From positions 1 through 64,000 of the forward strand of contig CANGBX010000007.1 in the NCBI GenBank assembly GCA_947452455.1: a stretch of DNA of 64,000 nucleotides. The letters are read 5' to 3'. The notes under the pieces were generated by a model. That model was not told the origin of the DNA. It was given only the letters and a program-made list of their open reading frames with translations, and did not search any database. Below are positions 1-9,136 of the stretch, piece by piece. The stretch's first letter is position 1, and every line of letters begins with the position of its first letter. Origin of the DNA: Beijerinckiaceae bacterium. GTDB taxonomy: Bacteria > Pseudomonadota > Alphaproteobacteria > Rhizobiales > Beijerinckiaceae. A program made the translations under genes and the position numbers.

Positions 1-66
1 ACCGAGCGCTAGCGAGGTCGTCTCAAACGAGATCCGGGCTGCTAAACTCAATGTTGAAAAAGTTGA

Positions 67-143
<77 letters not shown>

Positions 144-166
144 AATCCTACAAATACGCAAATCAA

Positions 167-200
167 AACGCCCCGTGAGTGAAAACTCCGGGGCGTTTTT
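167..200 (+). terminator. Rho-independent terminator after tRNA-fMet
   Basis: Nine-base-pair stem AACGCCCCG/CGGGGCGTT with an inner GAG/CTC pairing, followed by TTTTT. It ends the tRNA transcript. It is part of the conserved repeat (from 132) that is repeated at 19682, 27049, 51311 and 62274. Confidence 0.9.
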
Positions 201-319
201 GTGTATTTAGCGTTTCAGAAGAAAATATTTGGCCATTTAGGCCCTCTGTGCTCAATATCCTGCATAAAAATGAATCGAAGCATCCCGCGATTGAACGGGT
301 GGCTCGCAGGGAGAGAGAC

Positions 320-1372
320 ATGCCTGATATCATAACCAGTCCGGCTGATTGGCGCGGTGCCTATATTGCCCAGCGCAGCGACTGGATACATGAATTCACA
401 CCTGCCGAAATAGCTGAAATTGAGACAGCTACGCGCCAGGCTCTGGCGGCTGGCAAGACACTTGAAACCCTGACCAAAGATGATTTTCCATTGCCTTTGG
501 TGTCTCAGAGGCTGGCTCATGCGCGCAGCTTTCTCGAGGAAGGGCTTGGCATTTATCAGTTCCGCGGCATCAAGGTAGATGGCTATGATAAGTCAACACT
601 TCGCCTGATGTATTGGGGTATTGGCAAGCATATGGGTACCGCCGTGTCCCAAAGCAAAGACGGGGATCTATTAGGTGATGTGCGCGATGTCGGTGTGGAT
701 GTAAACAGTCCGCAGGGGCGTGGCTATAAATCCAACCAGCGCCTGACCTTCCACACTGACACATGTGATGTGGTGGGATTGATGGTTTTGCGTGTGGCCA
801 AGCAGGGTGGATTGAGTTTGTTGGCCAGCTCGCATGCCATTCACAATCATATGGCTTGCACGCGACCAGATTTGCTGGAGGTGCTTTATCAGCCCTTTAC
901 TTGGAGTTGGCAGACGCAGGAGCCAATTGGTGGTGTCCCTCATTACCAGCAGCCGCTCTTTTCCATGAAGGACGGCAAATTATCTTGCCGCTATGTGCGG
1001 GTGCATATCACATCTGGGCAGCGATTTGCGGAGGTGGAACGTCTGACACCTATCCAGATTGAGGCGCTTGATGCTTTTGACAAGCTTGCTTGGAGTGAAG
1101 ACTTCCATTTCTCATTTATGTTCAAACCGGGTGATCTGCAATTTGTGAATAATCATGTCGCGCTGCATTCGCGCACGGCATTCGAGGATTATGAGGAAAC
1201 AGACCGTAAGCGCCATCTCTTGCGCATGTGGCTATCGGTGCCCAACAGTCGCCCGCTTTCTGATGCACTCTCCACTATTTATCAGGATCGCAAGGGCGGC
1301 GAGGTGCGTGGCGGTTTCCCCTCGCGCACAGGGAAATATATTTATGAATCCACCGGCGCTCTGTCGGATTGA
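320..1372 (+). CDS. TauD/TfdA-family Fe(II)/2-oxoglutarate dioxygenase
   Basis: A 350-residue protein of the TauD/clavaminate synthase fold, predicted to hydroxylate a small substrate using Fe(II), oxygen and 2-oxoglutarate. The iron triad is visible as H145-T-D147 (in LTFHTDTCD) and a distal H283 in ALHSR. Arginines near R298-R302 (KRHLLRMW) would bind 2-oxoglutarate. The ATG at 320 follows a purine-rich site (AGGGAGAG); the open frame runs back to 179, but that part is the tRNA terminator and is not coding. It is the first gene of a rightward run with a dehydrogenase, an MmgE/PrpD protein and a binding protein, which suggests catabolism. The substrate cannot be told from sequence. Confidence 0.82.
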   Translation: MPDIITSPADWRGAYIAQRSDWIHEFTPAEIAEIETATRQALAAGKTLETLTKDDFPLPLVSQRLAHARSFLEEGLGIYQFRGIKVDGYDKSTLRLMYWGIGKHMGTAVSQSKDGDLLGDVRDVGVDVNSPQGRGYKSNQRLTFHTDTCDVVGLMVLRVAKQGGLSLLASSHAIHNHMACTRPDLLEVLYQPFTWSWQTQEPIGGVPHYQQPLFSMKDGKLSCRYVRVHITSGQRFAEVERLTPIQIEALDAFDKLAWSEDFHFSFMFKPGDLQFVNNHVALHSRTAFEDYEETDRKRHLLRMWLSVPNSRPLSDALSTIYQDRKGGEVRGGFPSRTGKYIYESTGALSD

Positions 1373-1380
1373 GCTCCGTT

Positions 1381-2325
1381 ATGCTGCGGATCGCCATCCT
1401 CGATGATTATCAGTCTGTCGCGCGCGGCATGGCGGACTGGTCGCGCATTGGACCTGATGTCGAGATCGTGAGTTTCGATCATCACTTGAGTGAAGATGAT
1501 GCGCCCGTCGAGCTCCTCTCTTTTGATGTGTTGTGCATCATGCGCGAGCGCATGGCTGTTTCCCGGCGGCTCATCGAAGCCTTGCCGCGCTTGAAGCTCA
1601 TTGCGGTGACGGGTTCGCATACGCAGGTGATTGATGTCGAGGCCGCTCAAGAGCGGGGCATCCCTGTAACACTCACCGCGCCGCGCGCATCAAATTCTGC
1701 GGCTGAATTAACCTGGGCATTGGTGTTGGCTCTTGCGCGCAAAATCACGCAAGAAGATCGTAATATGCGCGAGGGCAGGTGGCAATCAACCGTCGGCTTT
1801 CGCTTGGAGGGGCGCACGCTTGGCCTCATTGGGTTAGGCACATTGGGCGCCCGTGTGGCGCGCTATGGTCAGGCATTTGATATGAATGTTGTGGCTTGGA
1901 GCAGCAATCTTGATCCGCAACGCGCACGTGATCTGGGTGTCGAGCCCGTTTCTAAGGATCAGCTTCTGCGCCAATCGGATGTGGTCAGTATTCATCTGAA
2001 ACTAGGGCCGCGCAGTCGCGGGTTGATTGGTGCGTCTGAATTTCAGCTGATGAAGCCGAGCGCTATTCTCGTCAATACATCGCGTGCGGCCATTGTGGAT
2101 CAATCGGCCCTCGCGCAGGCCTTGCGCGATAAGTTGATTGCCGGTGCAGCGCTCGATGTATTTGACCCTGAGCCGCTGCCTTCTGACCATCCAGTACGTC
2201 ATCTGCCCAACACGATTCTGACACCTCATATTGGTTTCGTGACAGAAGAATCTTATCGGGATTTCTTTACAGGCATAGTCGAGACTATTTGTGACTGGCG
2301 ACAAGCGCGGGCGGGTGCGCCATGA
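1381..2325 (+). CDS. D-2-hydroxyacid dehydrogenase (PGDH-like)
   Basis: A 314-residue NAD(P)-dependent D-isomer-specific 2-hydroxyacid dehydrogenase. The nucleotide fold is GLIGLGTLGARVA at about 148-160, and the catalytic set is R235 (NTSRAAIVD), E264 (FDPEPLP) and H283 (LTPHIGF). It would interconvert a 2-oxoacid and a D-2-hydroxyacid. The ATG at 1381 gives the usual N-terminus (MLRIAILDDY). An in-frame TTG at 1369 overlapping the previous stop is also possible. It overlaps the next gene by ATGA, so the two are probably translationally coupled. The physiological substrate is unknown. Confidence 0.85.
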   Translation: MLRIAILDDYQSVARGMADWSRIGPDVEIVSFDHHLSEDDAPVELLSFDVLCIMRERMAVSRRLIEALPRLKLIAVTGSHTQVIDVEAAQERGIPVTLTAPRASNSAAELTWALVLALARKITQEDRNMREGRWQSTVGFRLEGRTLGLIGLGTLGARVARYGQAFDMNVVAWSSNLDPQRARDLGVEPVSKDQLLRQSDVVSIHLKLGPRSRGLIGASEFQLMKPSAILVNTSRAAIVDQSALAQALRDKLIAGAALDVFDPEPLPSDHPVRHLPNTILTPHIGFVTEESYRDFFTGIVETICDWRQARAGAP

Positions 2326-3680
2326 CGGGCTTAACGCGTCAGCTCGGCTCCTTTGTCGCGACTTTGGATTATCCAAAGATTCCACCAGAGCTTTTGACGC
2401 AATTGCGTAATGGTTTTACAGATTACGTAGCCGTTACATTGCTTGGCCGCCATGATGATGTGACGCAGGCGTTGCGTGCTGTCTTGCCGCCTACGCAAGC
2501 TGTGGGTGAGGCGCGTATCTGCTTTGGCTCACAGCGCGCATCTGCATTGGATGCGGCACTCATCAATGGCGCGGCTTCGCATGCGCAGGATTATGATGAT
2601 GTTGGGCTTGTCGGGATTCAGCCCACTCACCCCTCGGCAGCTATTGCGCCCGCCATCTTTGCTGAAGCAGAGGCGCTGGGGCGGGATGGTTGTGCCATGC
2701 TGTGCGCCTATGCGGTTGCCTTTGAGGTGTGGGGCGAGTTGGCATCGCGTGATCAAGACCCTCATCATGTCAAAGGGTGGCATCCCACAGGTACGTTTGG
2801 TGCGATTGCAGCCGCAGCAGCGTGCGCGAATTTGCGCGGACTTGATGAAGTGCAATCAGGGCATGCTTTGGGGATTGCTGCTTCTATGGCAGCAGGGTTT
2901 ATCGCCAATTTCGGGTCTATGACAAAACCCTTTCATGCAGGACGCGCGGCGCAAAGTGGAGTGCTTGCAGCACGCCTTGCCAAAGCTGGTATGACTGCTT
3001 CAGTTGATGCGCTGGAAAGTCCAGTCGGGTTTCTCGCAGCAATATCGCCAAAGGGAAAAGTTGATCTGGGCAGCCCGGCGCAATGTGGCGCGCGCTGGTT
3101 TCTGGCCACTCATGGGCTTGGCTTCAAGCTTTTCCCCATGTGCTATGGCGCTCATCGTGCGCTTGATGGAATTTTCACCTTGCGCGCTGAGTATTCTTTT
3201 TCTGCAAATGATGTGGAGTCCATCGAGGTTCATGCCACGCGTTTGCAATTGACCAATCTCGTGCATGACAATCCACAAAATGGGTTGGATGCAAAATTCA
3301 GCATGGAATTTGCCATGGCCGCGCCCATTATTGCCGGGCGTGTGACCGAGGCAGAATTTACAAGCGCCTTTGTTCAGCGCGCCGATGTTCGTGCTCTCAT
3401 GGCACGTGTCCAACGTGTATTTTTACCGCCATCCGAAAAAGGCGCTGCCCCTCAGGATAAAATTGTGTTGCGTCTGCGGGACGGGCGAATGTTGGAGCAG
3501 GCTTTGCGGGTGCCTATGGGCCACGCTGATCGGCCACCAACGCAGCAGGCGCTTTGGGTGAAGTTTGAAGATTGCGTGGGCGAAGCTCTTTTGGGCACGC
3601 AGACGCGTCAGATGTTTGATCAATTGCAAGATCTTGATCATCTTGTGTCGATAAAGGACTTACCTATCGCCGCTGCATAA
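2322..3680 (+). CDS. MmgE/PrpD family protein
   Basis: A 452-residue member of the MmgE/PrpD family, which includes 2-methylcitrate dehydratase, cis-aconitate decarboxylase and iminodisuccinate epimerase. Family features include the AQDYDDVG segment near residue 88, HPSAAIAPA, GWHPTGTFGA, and the KLFPMCYGAHRA segment near 275. The exact reaction on a carboxylate substrate cannot be assigned. It starts inside the stop of the dehydrogenase gene (ATGA). A second, divergent family member lies at 15047-16339 in the same module, so two related isomerase or dehydratase steps may act on one pathway. Confidence 0.83.
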   Translation: MTGLTRQLGSFVATLDYPKIPPELLTQLRNGFTDYVAVTLLGRHDDVTQALRAVLPPTQAVGEARICFGSQRASALDAALINGAASHAQDYDDVGLVGIQPTHPSAAIAPAIFAEAEALGRDGCAMLCAYAVAFEVWGELASRDQDPHHVKGWHPTGTFGAIAAAAACANLRGLDEVQSGHALGIAASMAAGFIANFGSMTKPFHAGRAAQSGVLAARLAKAGMTASVDALESPVGFLAAISPKGKVDLGSPAQCGARWFLATHGLGFKLFPMCYGAHRALDGIFTLRAEYSFSANDVESIEVHATRLQLTNLVHDNPQNGLDAKFSMEFAMAAPIIAGRVTEAEFTSAFVQRADVRALMARVQRVFLPPSEKGAAPQDKIVLRLRDGRMLEQALRVPMGHADRPPTQQALWVKFEDCVGEALLGTQTRQMFDQLQDLDHLVSIKDLPIAAA

Positions 3681-3702
3681 GTGCGATCATAACGAGGGAG
3701 AA

Positions 3703-4719
3703 ATGCGCATGAGACAGAGTTCCAAAACTGCGCTGATGCTGGCCGGTTTTCTTGCCTTTGCATCGCCCGTGATGGCGCAGGCGCCAGATTTTTATCGAGG
3801 CAAAACGATCAATTTCATTATTGGCTATGGGCCGGGTGGCGGGGTGGATACAGCCTCTCGCATGATCGTTCGTCATTTTTCGCGGTTCATTCCCGGCAAG
3901 CCGGATATGATACCGCAGAATATGGAAGGGGCGGGCGGAGTGGTTGCCGGCAATTTTCTTGGTCGGCGCGCCACGGGAGATGGTCTGACGATTGGTCTGC
4001 CGGGACGTAGCTGGTTTGTGGAAGGCATGGTCAAAAGTCCTGGCGTTACTTTTGATCCGGTGGCTTTCAGTTATGTCGGCAGCACAGGCGTCAATAATAC
4101 GCTGCTCTATGTACGCGGTGATTTGAACATTTCCACACCCGAGCAGTTGAAGAAGCATCTAGAAAAAATACCTGCAGCTGGGATTGGTGCGGGTACATCG
4201 ACAGTTACTGTTCCCAATATGCTTTCAGAATATGGCTACCCTCTGCGTGTGGTGCTTGGCTATAATTCTTCCGCACGCTCTCTGCTGGCACTTGAGCAGG
4301 GCGAGGTCGGCGCTTACTTCACACCGGAAGACAGTTTCTCCAAGAGGCCTGATCTTGTTGAGAAGCGGATTGTTGTTCCCATTTTGCAATCAAGGCGGAT
4401 TGTGAAGGGTATGCCCGTGCTCGCTGATCTTGTGCCAGAAAAAGATCAAGCCGTGCTGAGCCTTTTCACGGCCTATGACGAAACGGGTCTGATGGTGGTG
4501 GGGCCGCCCGGTATCCCAGCTGATCGTCTGGAAATTTTGCGCAAGGCCTTTATCGACATGTGTAATGATGCTGATTTCCGTAAGGAAGCAGCAACTGCGG
4601 GTGAGCCTGTTGGTGCACCTATTCCCGCCCCTGAACTTGAAAAGACCATTGTGCGACTTGCTGCCGCAGCAACGCCTGAGGTGATTAGTGAATATAGGCG
4701 TCTGGGTCAGGCGAAATGA
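3703..4719 (+). CDS. Tripartite tricarboxylate transporter-type (TctC/Bug) solute-binding protein
   Basis: A 338-residue periplasmic binding protein with a signal peptide ending in SPVMAQA. The Bug family start (DFYRGKTINFIIGYGPGGG) and the segment IPGKPDMIPQNMEGAGG follow. These proteins bind organic acids and normally feed a TctA/TctB membrane pair. No TctA or TctB is visible in the window, so this is an orphan receptor, common in Bug-expanded genomes. A ribosome site (GAGGGAG) precedes the ATG. Its place at the end of the dioxygenase run suggests it captures that pathway's substrate; this is inference. Confidence 0.88.
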   Translation: MRMRQSSKTALMLAGFLAFASPVMAQAPDFYRGKTINFIIGYGPGGGVDTASRMIVRHFSRFIPGKPDMIPQNMEGAGGVVAGNFLGRRATGDGLTIGLPGRSWFVEGMVKSPGVTFDPVAFSYVGSTGVNNTLLYVRGDLNISTPEQLKKHLEKIPAAGIGAGTSTVTVPNMLSEYGYPLRVVLGYNSSARSLLALEQGEVGAYFTPEDSFSKRPDLVEKRIVVPILQSRRIVKGMPVLADLVPEKDQAVLSLFTAYDETGLMVVGPPGIPADRLEILRKAFIDMCNDADFRKEAATAGEPVGAPIPAPELEKTIVRLAAAATPEVISEYRRLGQAK

Positions 4720-4726
4720 TTGTGGT

Positions 4727-4758
4727 CAGCCATGATGATCTGATGATCCTCATGGCTG
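4727..4758. terminator. Inverted repeat between convergent genes
   Basis: CAGCCATGA and TCATGGCTG form a 9-bp stem around a 14-nt loop between the binding-protein stop and the LysR stop. There is no T tract, so it is only a weak candidate for a bidirectional transcription end or mRNA-stabilising hairpin. Confidence 0.35.
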
Positions 4759-5661
4759 GGGCTGGTCGCGGAATGTCTCAAGCAAAAAGTTGACAAATGT
4801 GCTTACTGATTTGTCGCTTCTGCGCTGGATATTTGTGAGCAGATAGACATTGGCCAAGAGGGCGGGCGCATCGAGATCAAGAATTACGAGCCGTCCGCTC
4901 TCGGCTTCGGGGCGAACAGATTCGTAGAGGGAGCATCCAATCCCTAGGCCAGCCGCAACAAGATCGCGAACCAGAGAAAACTCAGTTCCCTCTGCAACTG
5001 TCTGCACGTTTTGAATGCCAATGCTGCGCAAGAGCTCTTGCTGCACGCGTCCAAAATGAGACGAGCTGACAGGGCCGACAAAATCACAATTTTCAAGATC
5101 GACCGGCTTGATGCGTCGGCGCGCCAAGGGATGATCGGGCGGTGCAAACAAGACAAAGCGCTGGCGACCGATGAGCAGGCTTTGGCCTTCCAATGGTTCG
5201 CTCATCGATAAGAAACATCCAACATCGGTCGCGCCCATACGAATGGCGCTGAGCACTTCTTCTTGAAAGGCGATGCGAATGGACAAGCGAATGTCGCGGC
5301 GTTGATGGGCGAAGCTGGCCAGCGGCGCGCGTAAGATGGTCAGGGCCAAGGAGCGCTGACAGGCGAAGGAGACGCTCTGGATCTTGGCTGTCCCAAAACC
5401 AGCCAGCTCCTGTTCGAGTCGCGCCGTGCGCTCAATCAGATCGCGCGCATGGGCCAGCATGCCCCGCCCGGCCTCGGTCAGGCGAGCTTGCCGCCCGCTG
5501 ATCCGCTCAAATAAGGCCACACCAGCCTCTTTCTCAAGGCTCTGCACGTGGGCGCTGACCGAGGGCTGGGCAATGCCCAAGCGACGCGCGGCCCCGGCAA
5601 AGGACCCGCTCTCTGCGATGGCAACGAAAACTTCGAGCCGACGGACGCTGACGTTAATCAT
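4750..5661 (-). CDS. LysR-family transcriptional regulator
   Basis: A 303-residue LysR regulator. The N-terminal winged helix-turn-helix is clear (RRLEVFVAIAESGSFAGAA, then LGIAQPSVSAHVQSLEKE), followed by an effector-binding domain of the usual length. It is transcribed divergently from the ABC importer gene at 5788, the standard LysR arrangement. The spacer holds a T-N11-A palindrome at 5671-5686. It most likely controls the importer and the hyuAB operon behind it in response to the imported compound. Confidence 0.92.
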   Translation of the reverse strand: MINVSVRRLEVFVAIAESGSFAGAARRLGIAQPSVSAHVQSLEKEAGVALFERISGRQARLTEAGRGMLAHARDLIERTARLEQELAGFGTAKIQSVSFACQRSLALTILRAPLASFAHQRRDIRLSIRIAFQEEVLSAIRMGATDVGCFLSMSEPLEGQSLLIGRQRFVLFAPPDHPLARRRIKPVDLENCDFVGPVSSSHFGRVQQELLRSIGIQNVQTVAEGTEFSLVRDLVAAGLGIGCSLYESVRPEAESGRLVILDLDAPALLANVYLLTNIQRRSDKSVSTFVNFLLETFRDQPQP

Positions 5662-5670
5662 TCTACACTC

Positions 5671-5686
5671 ATAGCTTTCAAGCTAT
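5671..5686. promoter_or_regulatory. Candidate LysR operator
   Basis: ATAGCTTTCAAGCTAT is a perfect 6-bp inverted repeat with a 4-base centre and a T-N11-A pattern. It lies 10 bases from the LysR start and about 100 bases upstream of the divergent importer gene, a typical place for LysR autoregulation and target activation. Confidence 0.55.
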
Positions 5687-5787
5687 AGCTAGGCAAGCCT
5701 CTAGGCCTGTTGCCTCTGGCGGTGCTGAGGCGCAGTCTGTCCTAGAGGCGCTGACTAACAAGCGCCCGAAAACGGGAGGCCTGTCGC

Positions 5788-6753
5788 ATGTTCACGCGTC
5801 GTCACGCACTGAGTCTGATTGCCCTGTCTGGTGTCGTCATCGCCCCCGTTCCGGCGCGAGCTGCGGAAAAATTGCGGATTGGCAAAGCCATCGGCTCATC
5901 CTTTCCTTTCTCCGCCGCAGATTTGGCAAAGCAGAAAGGTTTTTTTGCAGCCTTCGGCATTGATGCTGAAATCTCTGTGTTCCGTGGTGATGGGCAAATG
6001 CAGCAGGCTCTCGCTGCAGGCACGATTGATATTGGTTTTGGCTCAGGTCCGGGAATGGGTTATGCCGCCAAAGGCGTACCCGGCATTGCTGTGGCGGCCA
6101 TGGCCAGTGAACCGCGTAATATGTCGCTTGTCGTCATGAAAGACGGGCCGATCAAGACGGTCGATGATTTAAAAGGCAAGCGCGTCGGTGTCACAACAGC
6201 TGGTTCGCTGACCGATTGGTTGACGCGCCGCTTGTCTGAAAGCAAGGGCTGGGGCCCGACAGGAATTGAAGTCACGCCCATGGGTGAAATGCGCACTCGT
6301 CTGGCCGCCATGAAATCGGGTGAGCTTGCTGGCAGCGTCAATTCAATTCAGGAAACATGGAATCTTGTTGAAAATGGCGAAGGCCGTTTGCTCGCGACAT
6401 TCGGTGATGCGGTTCCCCAGTTTCATACCCATGTCATTTTTGCGCATCGCAATCTCATCAAGAACAATCCTGAGCTGCTGCGCAACTTCCTGAAAGCCTG
6501 GTTTACGACCACAAAATTCATGAAGGATAATCGCGCCGAGACCGTGAAGATTATCGCAGCAACCATGCAGATCTCTGAAAAGGTCATTGATCTGAGCTAT
6601 GATTATGAAATGCAGATGCTCTCGATGGACGGGGCATTCAATCCGCAGGCTATCGAGATCATTCGTTATTCGCTGAAAGATCTCGACATCCTAGATCGTG
6701 TTCCGGAAGCCAATGAGATTTTCATGCCGGGCTTCTCGCCTGTGAAGCTTTGA
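5788..6753 (+). CDS. ABC importer solute-binding protein (SsuA/NMT1-like)
   Basis: A 321-residue periplasmic binding protein. It has an N-terminal signal segment (MFTRRHALSLIALSGVV..., cleaved after PARA) and the NMT1/SsuA-type start RIGKAIGSSFPFSAADLAKQ. A GGGAGG ribosome site lies just before the ATG. It is the first gene of the operon carrying its own ATPase and two permeases. Family members bind sulfonates, nitrate, taurine, pyrimidine precursors or aromatic acids. The ligand here is unknown; the downstream hydantoinase genes suggest a nitrogen-containing cyclic compound, which is inference. Confidence 0.87.
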   Translation: MFTRRHALSLIALSGVVIAPVPARAAEKLRIGKAIGSSFPFSAADLAKQKGFFAAFGIDAEISVFRGDGQMQQALAAGTIDIGFGSGPGMGYAAKGVPGIAVAAMASEPRNMSLVVMKDGPIKTVDDLKGKRVGVTTAGSLTDWLTRRLSESKGWGPTGIEVTPMGEMRTRLAAMKSGELAGSVNSIQETWNLVENGEGRLLATFGDAVPQFHTHVIFAHRNLIKNNPELLRNFLKAWFTTTKFMKDNRAETVKIIAATMQISEKVIDLSYDYEMQMLSMDGAFNPQAIEIIRYSLKDLDILDRVPEANEIFMPGFSPVKL

Positions 6754-6763
6754 GCCTATCAAG

Positions 6764-7585
6764 ATGAGCGAAAGCGCAATCTCGATCCGCAATGTCTCGC
6801 AACGCTATGGCGATGCAGGTGCGCCCGATTCTGTTCTCGCACTCGACGATATTTCGCTTGAGGTTCGCAAGGGCGAATTTGTCTGCCTGCTTGGGCCCTC
6901 GGGATGCGGCAAAAGTACATTGCTCAATGTGATAGGCGGTCTGTTCAAGCCAACATCGGGCATGTGTCATGTTGCTGGCCGCTTGGTGGATGGCAGCCCT
7001 CATCCCGATAAAATTGCTTTCGTCTTTCAGGAGAGCACGCTCTTCCCCTGGTATTCGATCATCGAGAATTTCAGAATCGCGCTGAAGTTCCAAGGTATCC
7101 CGCAGTCGGAATGGGATGATCGGGCGATGCAGGCGCTCAAAGCCGTGGGCATGAGTTCGTTTGCTTCGCATTATCCTGATCAATTGTCGGTTGGTATGCG
7201 CCAGCGCGTGAATATGGCGCGTGGTATTTGTGTCGAGACGGATATCTTGCTCATGGATGAGCCCTTCGCGGCACTTGATGAGCAAACCCGCATGGTACTG
7301 GGCGAGGATCTATCGCAATTGCTGGCGGCCACCGGCAAGACAATTGTCTTTGTGACTCATTCGCTCGCCGAGGCCGTGTTCTTATCTGACAGGATTGTTG
7401 TGATGAGCGCGCGTCCGGGCAAGATCAAGACAATCATTGATGTGAATGAGGCCCATCCGCGTTCGCCCGACTTCATGCTGGAGCCGCGCTTCAGTGAATT
7501 GCGCAATGAATGTTATGCCTTGCTGCGCGATGAAATCCGCTCGACCATGGCCGCGCAGCGCGATCCGCAGTCTGCGGGAGCCTGA
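6764..7585 (+). CDS. ABC importer ATPase (SsuB/TauB-like)
   Basis: A 273-residue nucleotide-binding subunit. Walker A GPSGCGKST is at 44-52, the Q-loop Q is near 89, and Walker B ILLMDEP is at about 161-167, followed by D172 and H199. The signature motif is LSVGMRQR rather than the usual LSGGMRQR, a conservative deviation. The gene starts 10 bases after the binding-protein stop and ends one base before the GTG of the permease, so the four subunits form one operon. Confidence 0.93.
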   Translation: MSESAISIRNVSQRYGDAGAPDSVLALDDISLEVRKGEFVCLLGPSGCGKSTLLNVIGGLFKPTSGMCHVAGRLVDGSPHPDKIAFVFQESTLFPWYSIIENFRIALKFQGIPQSEWDDRAMQALKAVGMSSFASHYPDQLSVGMRQRVNMARGICVETDILLMDEPFAALDEQTRMVLGEDLSQLLAATGKTIVFVTHSLAEAVFLSDRIVVMSARPGKIKTIIDVNEAHPRSPDFMLEPRFSELRNECYALLRDEIRSTMAAQRDPQSAGA

Positions 7586-7586
7586 G

Positions 7587-8339
7587 GTGGACCGCTCCAA
7601 TTTCGCTACACGATCAATACAGATCAGCTTTCTGGCTGTTCTGGCTGGTGCGTGGTGGTTGGCAACCGAGACCGGCAGTATCAGCCGACTGTTTCTGCCG
7701 CAGCCGCGCGCCGTCTATGCGGCGGCTGAACGTCTCGTCCAGACAGCGGCCTTCTGGTCTGCCGTCAGCGTGACTTTGATGACCATTGCCAAAGCTTTTT
7801 TGATCGCCATGATTGCGGGTATTATAGTGGGCTATCTTGTCACCCGCACCAGATTGGCAACGCAGGTGATTGAGCCGATTATTTCGGGCCTTTTCACGAT
7901 TCCCATCACGTTATTCTTTCCGATGTTTATTTTGTTTTTCGGCATCGGGACCGGATCAAAAGTGGCTTATGGCGCCACTTATGCCTTCTTTCCGATCGCG
8001 CTGAATACGATTGCTGCTTTCTCCAATATGGATGAGCGCTATTTGCGTGCGGCGCGTTCTATGGGTGCGGGGAGATGGCAAACCTTTCGTCATATTCTCT
8101 TGCCGGGCGCCTTGCCTGTGCTGATGACCGGCATGCGCATTGGCTTCTTCATCTGTTTTGCATCCGTGCTTGGCGGCGAGACCATTTCTTCTGTCGCTGG
8201 TGTTGGTCGCAACATTGCCCATGCGGCTGAACTGATGGAATCAGCGCGCATGTATGCCTGGATCGTTTTTGTGATCTGCACGTCCGTGACGCTCAATCTG
8301 ATCGTTTACGCTTTTGAAAACCGGATCAGGAATCGATGA
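7587..8339 (+). CDS. ABC importer permease (first)
   Basis: A 250-residue integral membrane subunit of the SsuC/TauC type with about six hydrophobic segments. The cytoplasmic EAA loop reads RAARSMGAGRWQTFRHILLP. The start is the GTG at 7587 directly after the ATPase stop and behind a GGGAG site. The open frame extends upstream into the ATPase gene, but that part has no membrane-protein character. It overlaps the next permease by 4 bases. With the second permease it would form a heterodimeric channel, as in the pyrimidine-precursor RibXY and ThiX-type importers. Confidence 0.88.
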   Translation: MDRSNFATRSIQISFLAVLAGAWWLATETGSISRLFLPQPRAVYAAAERLVQTAAFWSAVSVTLMTIAKAFLIAMIAGIIVGYLVTRTRLATQVIEPIISGLFTIPITLFFPMFILFFGIGTGSKVAYGATYAFFPIALNTIAAFSNMDERYLRAARSMGAGRWQTFRHILLPGALPVLMTGMRIGFFICFASVLGGETISSVAGVGRNIAHAAELMESARMYAWIVFVICTSVTLNLIVYAFENRIRNR

Positions 8340-9136
8340 TGATGTCCTCGTCCAGATCCTCCCTCGCCTTCTGGCTTCGATTGGTGCTCGTCGCCTTTAT
8401 CTTTGCAGCGCTTGAAATCTATGGCCGGTTCTATGCTGATCCGGCTTTCATGAGCCCGCCCAGCGGAATATTTCGCGCTTTTGTTGAGCGTATTTTGCCT
8501 GAGCCAAAGATTATCGAAGCCTTGTTTCTATGCGTCTTGCAGATCGCAGCCGCCTATGGCCTTTCCATTCTATTTGGCACATTGACGGGATTGCTGGTGG
8601 GCGCAACATCCTTCAGCCGATCGGCGTTTTTCCCGATCGTGCTTTTGCTATTTGCTATACCGCAGGTTTCGCTCTTGCCGCTGGTGATCCTGTTCTTTGG
8701 TTTGGGGCCTGCAGCAAAAATTGCCTTTGGCTTTAGCCATGGTGTTTTTCCCATCATCATGAATGTTGTGGCTGGCATGCGCGATGTGAAGGAATTGCAT
8801 CTGCGTGCGGCGAGATCCATGGGGGCGAGCCGTTCTGAAACCATTCGGCACGTCATTCTGCCTCATGCCGTGCCAAGCTTATTCACAGGCCTGCGCTTGG
8901 GCATGACAATGACTTTGCTGGGCGTCATTCTGGCTGAACTTTATGTCTCGACAGGTGGCGTTGGCTATTACACGCGTCTCTTTGCTGAGAATTACAATCC
9001 AGCCCCACTGTTTGCATTGATCGGTTGTTTGGCGGTGATCGCCATTCTGTTCAACGAACTTGTGCGCTTGGCCGAGAAACGTCTAACGCCCGGCCTGCGC
9101 CGTTCTGCTGCACTCACAAATCTGGTGAAGGAATGA
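8336..9136 (+). CDS. ABC importer permease (second)
   Basis: A 266-residue permease paralogous to its upstream neighbour. Hydrophobic segments flank an EAA loop reading RAARSMGASRSETIRHVILP. Starts are clustered (ATGATGATG at 8336); the first overlaps the previous stop. It is translationally coupled to hyuA by an ATGA overlap at 9133. Two different permeases in one system imply a heterodimeric translocator rather than the homodimer normal for SsuC/TauC. Confidence 0.88.
   Translation: MMMSSSRSSLAFWLRLVLVAFIFAALEIYGRFYADPAFMSPPSGIFRAFVERILPEPKIIEALFLCVLQIAAAYGLSILFGTLTGLLVGATSFSRSAFFPIVLLLFAIPQVSLLPLVILFFGLGPAAKIAFGFSHGVFPIIMNVVAGMRDVKELHLRAARSMGASRSETIRHVILPHAVPSLFTGLRLGMTMTLLGVILAELYVSTGGVGYYTRLFAENYNPAPLFALIGCLAVIAILFNELVRLAEKRLTPGLRRSAALTNLVKE

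Noticed and set aside
1-66. 5S rRNA or other rRNA 3' end before tRNA-fMet
   Set aside because: No 5S-like sequence is recognised; only a likely spacer remains in the window.
179-319. N-terminal extension of the dioxygenase frame back to 179
   Set aside because: This part lies in the tRNA terminator and has no family similarity; the ATG at 320 has a ribosome site and begins the homologous protein.
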